Source of the DNA: Pseudomonas farsensis
GTDB taxonomy: Bacteria; Pseudomonadota; Gammaproteobacteria; Pseudomonadales; Pseudomonadaceae
Reading direction: 5' to 3'
DNA: 64,000 nucleotides
NCBI RefSeq assembly: GCF_014268805.2
Contig: NZ_JABWRF020000002.1
Span: forward strand, 1,184,001 to 1,248,000
Part shown: one piece after another, positions 51,325 through 60,570 of the stretch
Layout of the letters: every line of letters begins with the position of its first letter
Numbering within the stretch: the first letter of the stretch is position 1
The notes under the pieces: generated by a model
Told to the model about the DNA's origin: nothing
What the model saw: the letters and a program-made list of their open reading frames with translations, nothing else
The model's database searches: none
Program-made: the position numbers and the translations under genes

Positions 51325-52590
51325 TCAAAGGTGAATCGACAGGCCATCGGCCAGCGACTGCCGATAGGCGCGCCAGGCCGGCACGCTGCCCATCAGCAGC
51401 GCGGCGCCAAGAATGATCGCCAGCAGTGTCCACTCATGGGCGCTGGGCCAAGCCAGCGGCAGATACAGCCCGTAGTTGGCTTGCACATACCCTTGGGCCA
51501 GGGCGATACCGGCATACAGCAAACCCAGCCCAGCGCCGATACCCGCCAGCGCCAGGGCCAGCGCTTCAAGCACCAGCAAGCCTGCGATGTGCCAGGGGCG
51601 TGCGCCCACCGAGCGCAAGATGGCCATTTCCCGGCGGCGCTCGTTGAGGCTGGTGAGGATGGCGGTGAGCATGCCGATCAGCCCGGTCAGCACCACAAAC
51701 AGCGACACCACGAACAGCGCCTGCTCGGCAGTGCCCATCAGGCTCCACAGCTCCTGCAAGGCCACCCCCGGCAGAATCGCCAGCAACGGCTCGTTGCCGT
51801 ATTCGTTGATTTCACGCTGCACGCTGAAGGTGGCGATCTTGTTGTTCAGGCCCAGCATGAACGCGGTGATGGCCGCTGGTTGCAGGTCCATGGCCCGCGC
51901 CTGCTCGGCACTGATGCGCCCTGCGCCGCGCGCCGGCACGCCGTTGTGCCAGTCGATATGGATCGCTTCCATGCCTGCGAGGCTGATATGCAGGGTGCGG
52001 TCCACCGGGGTGCCGGTGCGTTGCAGCACGCCGACCACGGTGAAGGGTTTATCGTCGTGCTTGACCAGGCTGATGGCCGCTACGCCGTGGGCCAGCACCA
52101 GTTTGTCGCCGAGCTTGTAGTGCAGCGCCTCGGCCACTTCTGCGCCCAGCACCACGTCGAACGGGTTGTCGGCAAAGGGCCGGCCCTGGCTCAGTTGCAG
52201 GTGCTGGCGGCGCCCGTACTGATAGTGCTCGAAGTACTCGCCGGTGGTGCCCAGCACGCGGTAGCCGCGGTGCGAATCGCCCAGCGAGATAGGGATGGCC
52301 CACTTTACCCGTGGGTCCTTGGCGATGTGCTGGTAGCTGTCCCAGCGGATATTGTTAGTGGCGTTGCCGATGCGAAATACCGAATACAGCAGCAGGTTCA
52401 CCGAGCCCGAGCGTGCGCCGACGATCAGGTCGGTGCCGCTGATGGTGCTGGCAAAGCTGGCGCGGGCTTCGGTGCGCACCCGTTCGACAGCCAGCAACAG
52501 GCACACCGAAAGGGCGATGGCAAAGGCTGTGAGTAACGCGGTGAAGCGGCGGTTGGCGAGGCTGGCCAAGGCTAGGCGGAGCAGGTACAT
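51325..52590 (-). CDS. ABC transporter permease (FtsX/MacB-like)
   Basis: A 421-residue permease with an N-terminal membrane segment, a large periplasmic domain (about 45-270) and three C-terminal segments, the FtsX-like layout shared by LolC/E and MacB. The start overlaps the ATPase stop (ATGA). Such transporters work by mechanotransmission on periplasmic partners rather than by classic import. The operon resembles P. aeruginosa PA4063-PA4066, which I recall as induced by zinc starvation. Confidence 0.88.
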   Translation of the reverse strand: MYLLRLALASLANRRFTALLTAFAIALSVCLLLAVERVRTEARASFASTISGTDLIVGARSGSVNLLLYSVFRIGNATNNIRWDSYQHIAKDPRVKWAIPISLGDSHRGYRVLGTTGEYFEHYQYGRRQHLQLSQGRPFADNPFDVVLGAEVAEALHYKLGDKLVLAHGVAAISLVKHDDKPFTVVGVLQRTGTPVDRTLHISLAGMEAIHIDWHNGVPARGAGRISAEQARAMDLQPAAITAFMLGLNNKIATFSVQREINEYGNEPLLAILPGVALQELWSLMGTAEQALFVVSLFVVLTGLIGMLTAILTSLNERRREMAILRSVGARPWHIAGLLVLEALALALAGIGAGLGLLYAGIALAQGYVQANYGLYLPLAWPSAHEWTLLAIILGAALLMGSVPAWRAYRQSLADGLSIHL

Positions 52591-53300
52591 CAGGCCTCCC
52601 GGGGCTTGGCGGCGCGATTGAGTTCGGCCAGGGACAGGTGGCGGTCGAACAGCGGCGCCAGGCTTTGGTCATGGCTGACGAACAGCAGGCTGGAGCCGGC
52701 CGCGCGGCACTCATTGAACAGCAGGCCAATGAACGCCTCGCGGGTGTCGGCATCCAGCGCCGAAGTGGGCTCGTCGGCGATCACAAGCTCCGGTTGGCCG
52801 ATCAGCGCGCGGGCGGCGGCCACCCGTTGCTGCTGGCCGATCGACAGGCTGCCGGCGCGGCGCGCCAGCAGGCCAGGCTGGTTAAGGCCAAGGTGCTCAA
52901 GAAGGTGCGCAGCGGCCTGGTCGATGCTGCCGTGGCGCTGGCTGGCGCGTGCGGCGCGGCTTTTCGAGAAGCGGCAGGGCAGCTCGACGTTTTCGCGCAC
53001 CGACAGAAACGGCAGCAGGTTGAACTGCTGGAAGATATAACCGGTGTGGTCGACCCGAAAACGGTCGCGGGCGCCCTGGCTCAAGCTGGCCAGGTCCTGG
53101 CCGAGCAGGCGGATGCGGCCCTGGCCTGGGCGGTTTACCCCGCCCAGCAGGCCAAGCAGGGTGGTCTTGCCGCTGCCGCTTGGGCCTTTGAGGAACAGCG
53201 CCTCGCCGGCCTCAAGGCGAAACTGGGCAATGTCCAGCAGCGGCGCCTGGCCCGGCCAGGCGAACGTCACATCCTCAAGCTCGATCAGCGCCTGGCCCAT
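52590..53300 (-). CDS. ABC transporter ATP-binding protein (LolD-like)
   Basis: A 236-residue ATPase with Walker A GPSGSGKTT (about 39-47), signature LSIGQQQRV, and Walker B LVIADEPTSALD. It belongs to the LolD/MacB/FtsE group that pairs with FtsX-type permeases. Its start abuts the DUF2796 stop, and its stop overlaps the permease start, so the four genes look like one transcript. Confidence 0.92.
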   Translation of the reverse strand: MGQALIELEDVTFAWPGQAPLLDIAQFRLEAGEALFLKGPSGSGKTTLLGLLGGVNRPGQGRIRLLGQDLASLSQGARDRFRVDHTGYIFQQFNLLPFLSVRENVELPCRFSKSRAARASQRHGSIDQAAAHLLEHLGLNQPGLLARRAGSLSIGQQQRVAAARALIGQPELVIADEPTSALDADTREAFIGLLFNECRAAGSSLLFVSHDQSLAPLFDRHLSLAELNRAAKPREA

Positions 53301-53858
53301 TCAGAACGCGACCACGGCCTTGGCGGCGGTGGCTTCCAGGCCTTTCTGGCCGTTCGGGCCGATCAACTGCACATTGATTTTCTGCGTCTGCGCGAAGGCT
53401 TTGAACAGGGGGGCGAGGTCAACCTGGGTGAGCTTGCCCGGGTTGCTGCAGGCCAGTTGGTAATGAGCATTGATGTCGGCGTGCTGATGGCCGTGTTCAT
53501 GTTTGTCGCCCTCGGCAGCATCACCGAACAGCGGGCTTTCAAGCGCTTGCTGATCTTCCTTGCAGCCGGCCGCCTGGGCCAGGTTGAACAAGGCCAGCGG
53601 TTGCTCCAGTTGTTTGCGCGCGGCGGCGACCTTGGCTTTGTCGGCATCGCTGGTAGCGGCATGCTCGAAGCCGACGATGTTCATCGCCGGGCTGTCCAGT
53701 TCCAGTTCCAGGGTATTGCCGTCGAGCACCACGTTGAGTTTGGCTACGCCATGCTCGTGGGCGGCAAGGGTGCCGTGGTCATGATCGTGTTCGTCGTGGG
53801 CATGGGCCACGGCCAGGGGCAGCAGGGCAAAGGGCAGGGCGAGCAGCAGACGACGCAT
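53301..53858 (-). CDS. His-rich DUF2796 periplasmic protein
   Basis: A 185-residue exported protein with a signal peptide (MRRLLLALPFALLPLAVAHA) and two histidine-rich stretches, HAHDEHDHDHG at the mature N-terminus and EHGHQHADINAH near the middle. These suggest zinc binding. It is the first gene of the operon with the ABC ATPase, permease and DUF3299. ATG 53858 is chosen because the signal peptide begins there; the frame is open 400 bp upstream with no coding look. Confidence 0.88.
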   Translation of the reverse strand: MRRLLLALPFALLPLAVAHAHDEHDHDHGTLAAHEHGVAKLNVVLDGNTLELELDSPAMNIVGFEHAATSDADKAKVAAARKQLEQPLALFNLAQAAGCKEDQQALESPLFGDAAEGDKHEHGHQHADINAHYQLACSNPGKLTQVDLAPLFKAFAQTQKINVQLIGPNGQKGLEATAAKAVVAF

Positions 53859-53894
53859 GAACAGCTCCAGAAGCGGCTTGGACAGTTTTAGTAA

Positions 53895-53904
53895 TGTTAT
53901 AACA
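53895..53904. promoter_or_regulatory. Zur-like palindrome between DUF2796 and a divergent gene
   Basis: TGTTATAACA, preceded by AA, resembles the left half and centre of pseudomonad Zur sites (TGTTATA-rich palindromes). It is 37 bp upstream of the His-rich gene. The right half is imperfect, so confidence is modest. Confidence 0.45.
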
Positions 53905-53991
53905 ACTTTTTGGCGTATCGCCACCCCGCCGTGCACAGGTTTCATGTTGCTGTAGCATGCCAACTTTGACCCGTATGCAAAGGAACACTTC

Positions 53992-54345
53992 ATGAGAATT
54001 CGTGGACAGATTGGTGACTGGCCGGTGGACCTGACCATCGAGCTGGACCCCGCGCAATGGGCGCAGCTGGCGCGTGGGCTGCAGGCGCATGCGCCTGCGG
54101 CAGCGCAGACCCCGGCCCCAGCTGCGGCGCAACCTGCTGCCCGCGTGGACGATGGCCACTGGGCGGCCGCTTGTGAGCTGCTGCGCCAGGCCGGGCGTAT
54201 CAACGGCCCCGAGCTGCTGGAGCGGTTGGAAACGCTGACCGGCAGCACGGCAAGTGGCAAGCGGTTGCTGGTCAGGCTGCGACATTGCGCGCAGGTGCGC
54301 GTGCAAAGCGGTACCGATGCCCCTGTTTATTGCTGGCTTGGCTGA
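53992..54345 (+). CDS. Small conserved-looking protein of unknown function
   Basis: A 117-residue soluble protein I do not recognise. It has an N-terminal segment (MRIRGQIGDWPVDLTIELDPAQW, 1-23), an Ala/Pro-rich linker (about 33-50), and a C-terminal helical part (HWAAACELLRQAGRINGPELLERLETL, about 56-82) ending VQSGTDAPVYCWLG. Codon use is typical for the genome and the ATG follows CAAAGGAACACTTC, so it is probably real. It is divergent from the zinc-related operon and shares the Zur-like region. Confidence 0.7.
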   Translation: MRIRGQIGDWPVDLTIELDPAQWAQLARGLQAHAPAAAQTPAPAAAQPAARVDDGHWAAACELLRQAGRINGPELLERLETLTGSTASGKRLLVRLRHCAQVRVQSGTDAPVYCWLG

Positions 54346-54438
54346 CCGCAAGCCGCCTCAGACCTGTCATTTTTGTCAGTTGTCCGGCCGAGTTCGGCGG
54401 TGCTATCAGTATGCCTACCAACTCGGAGGCATACGTTC

Positions 54439-56049
54439 ATGGACACAGAAGACTCGCAAATACCTGACCCCGTGGTGCCAAGATCCATCATCTGGTGGTA
54501 CATCAATGCGCGGTTCAATGGCCGTCATGTCGATGAGTACTGTGCCTCGCAGTGGGTGGGTGACCATACGGGCAGCGATGACCTCGATCGCGTCCATTTC
54601 GATCGGGTCATAGAGGCGGGCCTGCATTGGGAGGTCGCTGATACCGTGCTGTCCCGGCCCCTGATGTTGTTCAATTCGCCATACTGCAGCCCGGGGAAAG
54701 TGGAAGTGCGCAGGCAGGTCCTCAGCGATACCATCACTCAGTTGGCCATGGACCTGGGAGACCACATCAGAAGTGTCAGGGAAATTCAGGTTGTCGACCG
54801 CACAGCCAACCGTTATCTGTTCCAGGAGTTTCACCTCGACGCTTTCGTTGGGGTCTTTGGCGAGGATGGCCGCGTCAATATCAAGGTTTCCAAAGGTTCG
54901 CGGTTTTATATGGCTTACCTGGGGGCAGCAGCCTTCGAGCCGGACGAGGCTGCTGCACTGGGCTACCGTCAGCGATTCGAGGCACTGCCAGACTCACAGC
55001 GGTTGGTGAGGCTGCGCCATGTTGAGCTGACGCCATTCAACAACGCTTACTACGTGGTTCCTGCTCACTTCTACGTGCGCAAGGCGTCGGACAAAACCGA
55101 CTGGTATTGGTTGTATCTGGCTCGCGATGACGGAGAGGACGGGCTACTGCCCACCCAGAGGTCTTCGGGCCTCCCGGCCTCGCCGATCAACAACCTGCCC
55201 TCGGTCTACCATTACCATTCGGCGGGTGCCAGGAATGGGGGCCTGAACAATGAGCTCTCGTTCAAGGACCCCTTAGCAAGCGCCATGGATGAGTTTATGC
55301 AGGTGCTGTACCCAGTCGATACCCTGCTCTTCAAGTCCGTTGTCGTGCCCGATCAAATCGTAGACCACGCCATGGAAGTTCTCTACGACTACCCTTGGGG
55401 CGCCGGATCGACGCTCAAGTATGTCCCGGTTGCCGCACGACAGCATACTTCACCCTTGGTGAAGATGGTGAGCGGCGTGCGTCAACGCACCCTCATGTCT
55501 GTAATGCCGCATACCGGGGGCACGCTGAGCTGGACATTCCAGGGTAAGGCCCACGGCGCCCTTGATCCGCATGGCGATGCCTGCTGGTATTGCCCGCCGG
55601 ATGATCCTGGGGAGCCGCACGACACATCAGGCAAGACCTTGCGAGCTTGCATGCGCAAGACTTCTGGATTTTCTCCGGTAGTGATCGACAAAGTCGTGTC
55701 TGGCACCCCCGGCAACCCGGTGATGTCCACCTATGTAGTGCTCAATGCCAGTCCGACGCATTATCTGCGGGTCGATGAGCGGGGGTACCAGGTTGGGCTG
55801 ACACTCTGCTACCTGAACCGGCGCGGTGAAGAGGTTGTCGTTGCGCCCGCAGACATCGAGTGGCGTGTGCTGGACGGCGGCGGTGTGATGGATGCTTCCG
55901 GGGCGTTCACCCCCGGAAGTGACCAACCGTTCTCCGTGGTGCTGGCGATCGAGAAGGATGATATTCGGCTGTACTGGGCCGTGATCATCTTGCCGCTGCC
56001 GCTGAAAAGCGTTCGGGAGTTCGTTACCATGAGCAACAAGGTGAGTTGA
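54439..56049 (+). CDS. Large protein of unknown function with Ig-like C-terminus
   Basis: A 536-residue protein I cannot assign. There is no signal peptide or membrane segment. The C-terminal 60 residues (VAPADIEWRVLDGGGVMDASGAFTPG, then FSVVLAIEKDDI) have the look of a bacterial Ig-like (BIG2-type) repeat: a W-containing strand, a D-A-S-G-x-F-T-P-G turn and a final strand. Two Cys pairs are present, one in CWYCPP. ATG 54439 follows GGAGG at proper spacing. G+C is lower than in neighbours and the gene stands alone between unrelated genes, so it may be a lineage-specific gain. Confidence 0.7.
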   Translation: MDTEDSQIPDPVVPRSIIWWYINARFNGRHVDEYCASQWVGDHTGSDDLDRVHFDRVIEAGLHWEVADTVLSRPLMLFNSPYCSPGKVEVRRQVLSDTITQLAMDLGDHIRSVREIQVVDRTANRYLFQEFHLDAFVGVFGEDGRVNIKVSKGSRFYMAYLGAAAFEPDEAAALGYRQRFEALPDSQRLVRLRHVELTPFNNAYYVVPAHFYVRKASDKTDWYWLYLARDDGEDGLLPTQRSSGLPASPINNLPSVYHYHSAGARNGGLNNELSFKDPLASAMDEFMQVLYPVDTLLFKSVVVPDQIVDHAMEVLYDYPWGAGSTLKYVPVAARQHTSPLVKMVSGVRQRTLMSVMPHTGGTLSWTFQGKAHGALDPHGDACWYCPPDDPGEPHDTSGKTLRACMRKTSGFSPVVIDKVVSGTPGNPVMSTYVVLNASPTHYLRVDERGYQVGLTLCYLNRRGEEVVVAPADIEWRVLDGGGVMDASGAFTPGSDQPFSVVLAIEKDDIRLYWAVIILPLPLKSVREFVTMSNKVS

Positions 56050-56100
56050 GCGCGTGTGACAGTGGGCTCGCCGGACAGCGTTCGAGCCCACCGCGCACCT

Positions 56101-56988
56101 TCAATACATTGCAGCGAACAGCTTGCGGCGATAGCTGCCGACCAGCGGATTATCACCGCCGAGTAGTTCGAACACCTGCAACAATGCCTTGTGTGGCAGG
56201 CCGTTCTCGTAACCGCGATTGCGCTGGAACAGCTTGAGCAGACCGTCCAGCGCGGCTTCATACTGCTGGCGCGCCAGTTGCTGGATGCACAGCTGGTACG
56301 CCGCCTCGTCATCCTGCGGGTTTTGCGCCAGGCGGCTTTTCAGCTCGGCAGCCTCTGGCAGGCTGGCGGCCTGGCGCAGGAAGGTCAGTTGCGCCTTAGC
56401 GCCGGCCAGGGCGGCCTTGTGCTCGTCGCTCTTGACTGCGTCCAGCACCACTTGCGCCTCGCCCAACTCGCCGCGTTCTGCCAGGCAGCGGGCATACAGG
56501 ATCAGTGCTTCGGCGTTGCTGTTGTCTTCACCCAGCAGTGCCTGCAGCAGCGCTTCGGCTTCGCTGAAGCGGCTTTCGGCAAACAGCGCCTTGGCTTGTT
56601 CCAGCGGCGTGGCGGTGGGCGGTGCCGGCATTTGCACGTGCGGTTCGAGCATGGCGCGGATGCCCGATTCAGGCTGGGCGCCGGCAAACCCGTCGACCGG
56701 CTGGCCATCCTTGAACAGCACCACGGTCGGCAGGCTGCGAATACCGAACTGCGCTACCACCTGCTGCTCGACATCGCAGTTGATCTTGGCCAGCAGCAAT
56801 TCGCCCTGGTAACCCTCGGTGATTTTCGCCAGCAGCGGCATCAGAGCCTTGCACGGGGCGCACCACTCAGCCCAGAAATCGACCAGCACCGGCTTGTGGA
56901 ACGAGTTCTCGATGACCAGTTGCTGGAAGCTGGCATCGGTGGCATCGAAGATATACGGCACATCGTTGGTAACAGGTGCTTGGTTCAT
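56101..56988 (-). CDS. Thioredoxin-TPR protein (YbbN/CnoX-like)
   Basis: A 295-residue cytosolic protein with an N-terminal thioredoxin domain (1-110; active site WCAPC, Cys43 and Cys46) and a C-terminal tetratricopeptide region (about 130-290). E. coli YbbN (CnoX) of this build is a chaperone-holdase linked to GroEL, but lacks the second active-site Cys; here both Cys are kept, so redox activity is possible. I start at ATG 56988 (MNQAPVTNDVPYIF). It is third in a minus-strand group with a methyltransferase and a lipoprotein. Confidence 0.88.
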   Translation of the reverse strand: MNQAPVTNDVPYIFDATDASFQQLVIENSFHKPVLVDFWAEWCAPCKALMPLLAKITEGYQGELLLAKINCDVEQQVVAQFGIRSLPTVVLFKDGQPVDGFAGAQPESGIRAMLEPHVQMPAPPTATPLEQAKALFAESRFSEAEALLQALLGEDNSNAEALILYARCLAERGELGEAQVVLDAVKSDEHKAALAGAKAQLTFLRQAASLPEAAELKSRLAQNPQDDEAAYQLCIQQLARQQYEAALDGLLKLFQRNRGYENGLPHKALLQVFELLGGDNPLVGSYRRKLFAAMY

Positions 56989-57019
56989 CGTGACTCTCGC
57001 AAAACGGTGAATGGCATCA

Positions 57020-57679
57020 CTATAAAGGCTCGCGGCTGGCGTGGTACAGGCTGACCCGGCGGAATTCGTGCGGTTCGGCAAGGTCCGGCAGGGTCAGCGC
57101 ATCCAGTGTGCCGAGCGAGCGGTAGAGCGGGTGGCTGAAGTCGCGCACCCGCGAGTCCGCCACCAGCGCCTGTCGGGCGCGGCTTAGAAAATGGTCGAGC
57201 AACGGCAGGTTGGCGCGGTCGTACAGAACGTCGGCCACCAGCACCAGGTCGTAGCGGTCGGCCTCGGCAAAAAAGTCGCTGCTGTAGCTCAGTTTCACAC
57301 TATTGAGCGCAGCATTGGCCCGGCAGGCTGCAAGCGCCAGTGGGTCAAGGTCACAGGCCACGACCTCAAGGGCGCCGGCACGGGCAGCAGCAATGCCGGC
57401 AATGCCGGAACCTGCGCCGAAATCCAGCACCCGCTTGCCACGCACCCACTCGGGGTGGCGAGCCAGGTACCGGGCCATGGCCAGGCCGCTGGCCCAGCAA
57501 AAGCTCCAGTACGGTGGCTCTTCAAGAATGCGCCGGGTTTCTTCGCTGCTGAATGCCCGGTCCATGTTGTGCTCGTCGAGCAGCCACAGCTTGAGTGCGC
57601 AGTCAGGCAGCGCACTGATAACCAGGCGCGCTTCACCAATCAGGCCGCTCAGGGCCTGTTGCAAGGCGAGCGGTGCCAT
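57020..57679 (-). CDS. Class I SAM-dependent methyltransferase (protein-methyltransferase type)
   Basis: A 219-residue protein with the SAM-binding motif [10 protein letters not shown] (about 88-97) and acidic loop ACDLDPLAL, then [11 protein letters not shown] near 145, a pattern seen in the ETFB-lysine/PrmA-like methyltransferases. The target is unknown. Its ATG directly abuts the stop of the lipoprotein gene, so the two are cotranscribed. Confidence 0.82.
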   Translation of the reverse strand: MAPLALQQALSGLIGEARLVISALPDCALKLWLLDEHNMDRAFSSEETRRILEEPPYWSFCWASGLAMARYLARHPEWVRGKRVLDFGAGSGIAGIAAARAGALEVVACDLDPLALAACRANAALNSVKLSYSSDFFAEADRYDLVLVADVLYDRANLPLLDHFLSRARQALVADSRVRDFSHPLYRSLGTLDALTLPDLAEPHEFRRVSLYHASREPL

Positions 57680-58135
57680 TTACGGCGCCTGTTCGAAGCG
57701 CAGCGGGCCAGTGGCCTGGGTTTGTGCCTGGGCGATCGGTTGCGGCGGCAGGTGCATGATCAACTGGCCGGATTGGCTGGCGCGGCCGCGCAGTTCGACC
57801 CTGGCCCCGGCCGGGAAAGCTTCGGGGTTGAAGCGCAGTTGATAGGGCAGGGCCTGGCCGGTGCCGGTCAAGGTGCTGCTGGCGAGCAGTTGCTGCGGGC
57901 GGCCACGTTCATCAATGACCAGCAGCGCAAGTTCCACGGTAGCGCCGGCAGGGATTTCCAGCAGCGTGCCGCTGAGCTCGCGCTGATATGCCGGCAGCGG
58001 GCCCAGTGGCACGGTTTTGCTGGTGGCAGTTTTAGCTGGCGCCGGTGGTGCAGCCGGCTCGGTCTTGGGCCGGTCGCTGCCGCAGGCGGCAAGCAGGGCG
58101 GCGCAGCACAGCACGACGAGCGCTCGATGATGCAT
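57680..58135 (-). CDS. YbaY-like lipoprotein
   Basis: A 151-residue lipoprotein: signal peptide [18 protein letters not shown] with lipobox LAAC (Cys18), a Pro/Ala/Thr linker (20-45), and a beta-rich domain (about 50-130: [32 protein letters not shown]) of the YbaY/YscW family. Function is not known. First gene of the minus-strand group that continues with the methyltransferase. Confidence 0.85.
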   Translation of the reverse strand: MHHRALVVLCCAALLAACGSDRPKTEPAAPPAPAKTATSKTVPLGPLPAYQRELSGTLLEIPAGATVELALLVIDERGRPQQLLASSTLTGTGQALPYQLRFNPEAFPAGARVELRGRASQSGQLIMHLPPQPIAQAQTQATGPLRFEQAP

Positions 58136-58243
58136 GAATGTGAGTCCTTGGCGGGCAGATTTCCCTTGGATGTTAACCCCTTTGGCTTGTCTTGCCAGTG
58201 CAATGCGCTACCATGGCCCTCCCTTTTTTTGTTGCCTGCCACC

Positions 58244-58708
58244 ATGCACTGTCCCTTTTGCGGTGCCAACGACACCAAGGTCATCGACTCGCGTCTGGTC
58301 GCCGAGGGCGAGCAGGTGCGTCGCCGTCGCGAATGCCTCGCCTGCGGCGAGCGCTTCACCACCTTCGAAACCGCCGAGCTGGTCCTGCCCCGGCTGATCA
58401 AGCAGGACGGCACGCGCCAGCCCTTCGACGAAGACAAACTGCGTGCCGGCATGCAGCGCGCGCTGGAAAAGCGCCCAGTCAGCGTCGAGCGCCTGGAAGC
58501 CGCCCTTGCGCACATCAGAAGCCGGCTGCGGGCCACCGGTGAGCGCGAAGTGAAGTCGCTGGTGGTGGGTGAACTGGTGATGGGCGAGCTGCGCAAGCTC
58601 GACGAAGTCGCCTACATTCGTTTTGCCTCGGTGTACCGACGCTTCCAGGACCTCGACGAGTTCCGCGAAGAAATCGACCGCCTGGCCCGCGAGCCAGCCA
58701 AAGAGTAG
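58244..58708 (+). CDS. nrdR: Transcriptional repressor NrdR
   Basis: NrdR senses ATP/dATP and represses ribonucleotide reductase operons through NrdR boxes. The 154-residue product has the zinc ribbon Cys3, Cys6, Cys31, Cys34 and the ATP-cone domain (about 49-139). ATG 58244 ([17 protein letters not shown]) matches the family; the frame is open 1 kb upstream on the antisense of other genes, which is meaningless. It is 2 bp before ribD, the usual nrdR-rib order. Confidence 0.97.
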   Translation: MHCPFCGANDTKVIDSRLVAEGEQVRRRRECLACGERFTTFETAELVLPRLIKQDGTRQPFDEDKLRAGMQRALEKRPVSVERLEAALAHIRSRLRATGEREVKSLVVGELVMGELRKLDEVAYIRFASVYRRFQDLDEFREEIDRLAREPAKE

Positions 58709-58710
58709 CC

Positions 58711-59841
58711 ATGCCCAGCCAAGCCGCCATTCTCGATGCCCACTACATGGCCCGGGCCGTGGAACTGGCCCGCAAGGGCTTGTACACCACCCACCCCAAC
58801 CCGCGCGTAGGCTGCGTCATCGTGCGCGATGGCGAGGTAGTCGGCGAAGGCTGGCATGTACGTGCCGGCGAGCCGCACGCCGAGGTGCATGCCCTGCGCC
58901 AGGCCGGTGAGCGCGCCCGTGGCGCCTGCGCTTATGTCACCCTCGAACCCTGCAGCCACCACGGCCGCACCCCGCCGTGCGCCGAAGCGCTGGTGCAGGC
59001 AGGGGTGGCGCGGGTGGTAGCAGCCATGCAGGACCCAAACCCGCAAGTGGCCGGCAACGGCCTGCGGCGCTTGCAGCAGGCCGGCATCGAAGTGGTCAGT
59101 GGCGTGCTCGAAGCCCAAGCGCGGGCGCTCAACCCAGGGTTTCTCAAACGCATGGAACACGGCCTGCCGCTCGTGCGGGCAAAGCTTGCCATGAGCCTGG
59201 ACGGTCGCACCGCCATGGCCAGCGGCGAGAGCCAGTGGATTACCGGCCCTGCGGCTCGCTCCGCGGTGCAGCGCCTGCGCGCCCGTTCAAGCGTGGTGCT
59301 GACCAGTGCCGCCAGTGTGCTGCAAGACCACGCCCGCATGACAGTGCGCGCCAGCGAGCTGGGCCTGGATGCCGAAACCACCGCCCTGGCGCTGTCGCGC
59401 CCGCCGCTGCGGGTGCTGATCGACGGGCGCCTGCGCCTGCCGCTGGACGCGCCGTTCTTCGCCGCCGGCCCCGCGCTGGTGGTCACCGCCGCAGCGCCCG
59501 ACCCACGCTACGTAGCCGCAGGCCACGAACTGCTGGTGTTGCCCGGCAGCGATGGCCAGGTCGACCTGCCGGCGCTGTTAGGTGTGCTGGCTGAGCGCGG
59601 GGTCAATGAAATCCTGCTGGAGGCCGGTGCTGGCCTGGCGGGCGCTTTCGCCCGGCTGGGGCTGATCGACGAATTCCAGTTGTTTGTTGCCGGCACCTTC
59701 CTCGGCTCACAGGCCCGCCCGTTGCTGGACTGGCCGTTGACGCAGATGAGCGCGGCACCGCGGTTGAAAATTACCGAAATGCGCGCAGTCGGCGATGACT
59801 GGCGGGTGACGGCCATCCCGCTGCCGGCCGCCGACGTATAG
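58711..59841 (+). CDS. ribD: Riboflavin biosynthesis deaminase/reductase
   Basis: RibD carries out two steps of riboflavin synthesis: deamination of the pyrimidine and NADPH reduction of the ribose. The 376-residue product has the zinc deaminase domain (His56, Glu58, Cys81, Cys90) and the reductase domain (about 150-376). Second gene of the rib cluster, 45 bp before ribE. Confidence 0.97.
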   Translation: MPSQAAILDAHYMARAVELARKGLYTTHPNPRVGCVIVRDGEVVGEGWHVRAGEPHAEVHALRQAGERARGACAYVTLEPCSHHGRTPPCAEALVQAGVARVVAAMQDPNPQVAGNGLRRLQQAGIEVVSGVLEAQARALNPGFLKRMEHGLPLVRAKLAMSLDGRTAMASGESQWITGPAARSAVQRLRARSSVVLTSAASVLQDHARMTVRASELGLDAETTALALSRPPLRVLIDGRLRLPLDAPFFAAGPALVVTAAAPDPRYVAAGHELLVLPGSDGQVDLPALLGVLAERGVNEILLEAGAGLAGAFARLGLIDEFQLFVAGTFLGSQARPLLDWPLTQMSAAPRLKITEMRAVGDDWRVTAIPLPAADV

Positions 59842-59886
59842 AATGCCGGGCTGGCTCCGCGCAGCCCGTTTTATCAGGAGAGCAGC

Positions 59887-60552
59887 ATGTTCACCGGCAT
59901 CATCGAATCCATCGGCACCATCCGCAGCATGACCCCCAAGGGTGGTGACGTGCGTGTTTACGTCGAAACCGGCAAGCTCGACCTGGGCGACGTCAAGCTC
60001 GGCGACAGCATTGCCGTCAACGGTGTGTGCCTGACCGCCGTCGAGCTGCCTGGCGACGGCTTCTGGGCCGACGTCAGCGTCGAGACCCTCAAGCGCACCG
60101 CCATGGTCGACCTCAAGAGCGGCAGCCGGGTCAACCTCGAAAAGGCCCTGACCCCGACCACTCGCCTGGGTGGCCATCTGGTCAGCGGCCACGTCGACGG
60201 TGTCGGCGAGATCGTCTCGCGTGCCGATAACGCCCGCGCCATCCAGTTCCGCGTGCGCGCGCCCAAAGAGCTGGCCAAGTACATCGCCCACAAGGGCTCG
60301 ATCACCGTCGACGGCACCAGCCTGACGGTCAATGAGGTCGATGGCGCCGAGTTCGAGCTGACCATCGTCCCGCACACCCTGTCCGAAACCATCATGGCCG
60401 ACTACCGCGCAGGGCGTCGGGTCAACCTTGAGGTCGACCTGCTGGCCCGTTACCTGGAGCGTCTGCTACTGGGCGACAAGGCTGCCGAACCGAGCAAGGG
60501 CAGTGGCATTACCGAAAGCTTCCTGGCCGCCAACGGCTTCTTGAAATCCTGA
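59887..60552 (+). CDS. ribE: Riboflavin synthase alpha subunit
   Basis: The enzyme joins two lumazine molecules into riboflavin. The 221-residue product has the expected duplicated lumazine-binding barrels; MFTGIIESIGTI at the N-terminus and the second repeat beginning GHLVSGHVDGVG near 98. Also named ribC in some schemes. ATG follows CAGGAGAGCAGC. Confidence 0.96.
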   Translation: MFTGIIESIGTIRSMTPKGGDVRVYVETGKLDLGDVKLGDSIAVNGVCLTAVELPGDGFWADVSVETLKRTAMVDLKSGSRVNLEKALTPTTRLGGHLVSGHVDGVGEIVSRADNARAIQFRVRAPKELAKYIAHKGSITVDGTSLTVNEVDGAEFELTIVPHTLSETIMADYRAGRRVNLEVDLLARYLERLLLGDKAAEPSKGSGITESFLAANGFLKS

Positions 60553-60570
60553 TTGAGAAGGGGGTGCCGC

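Noticed and set aside
57191..58243. Long N-terminal extension of nrdR
   Set aside because: It is the antisense of the methyltransferase and lipoprotein genes; the conserved zinc-ribbon start MHCPFC is at 58244.
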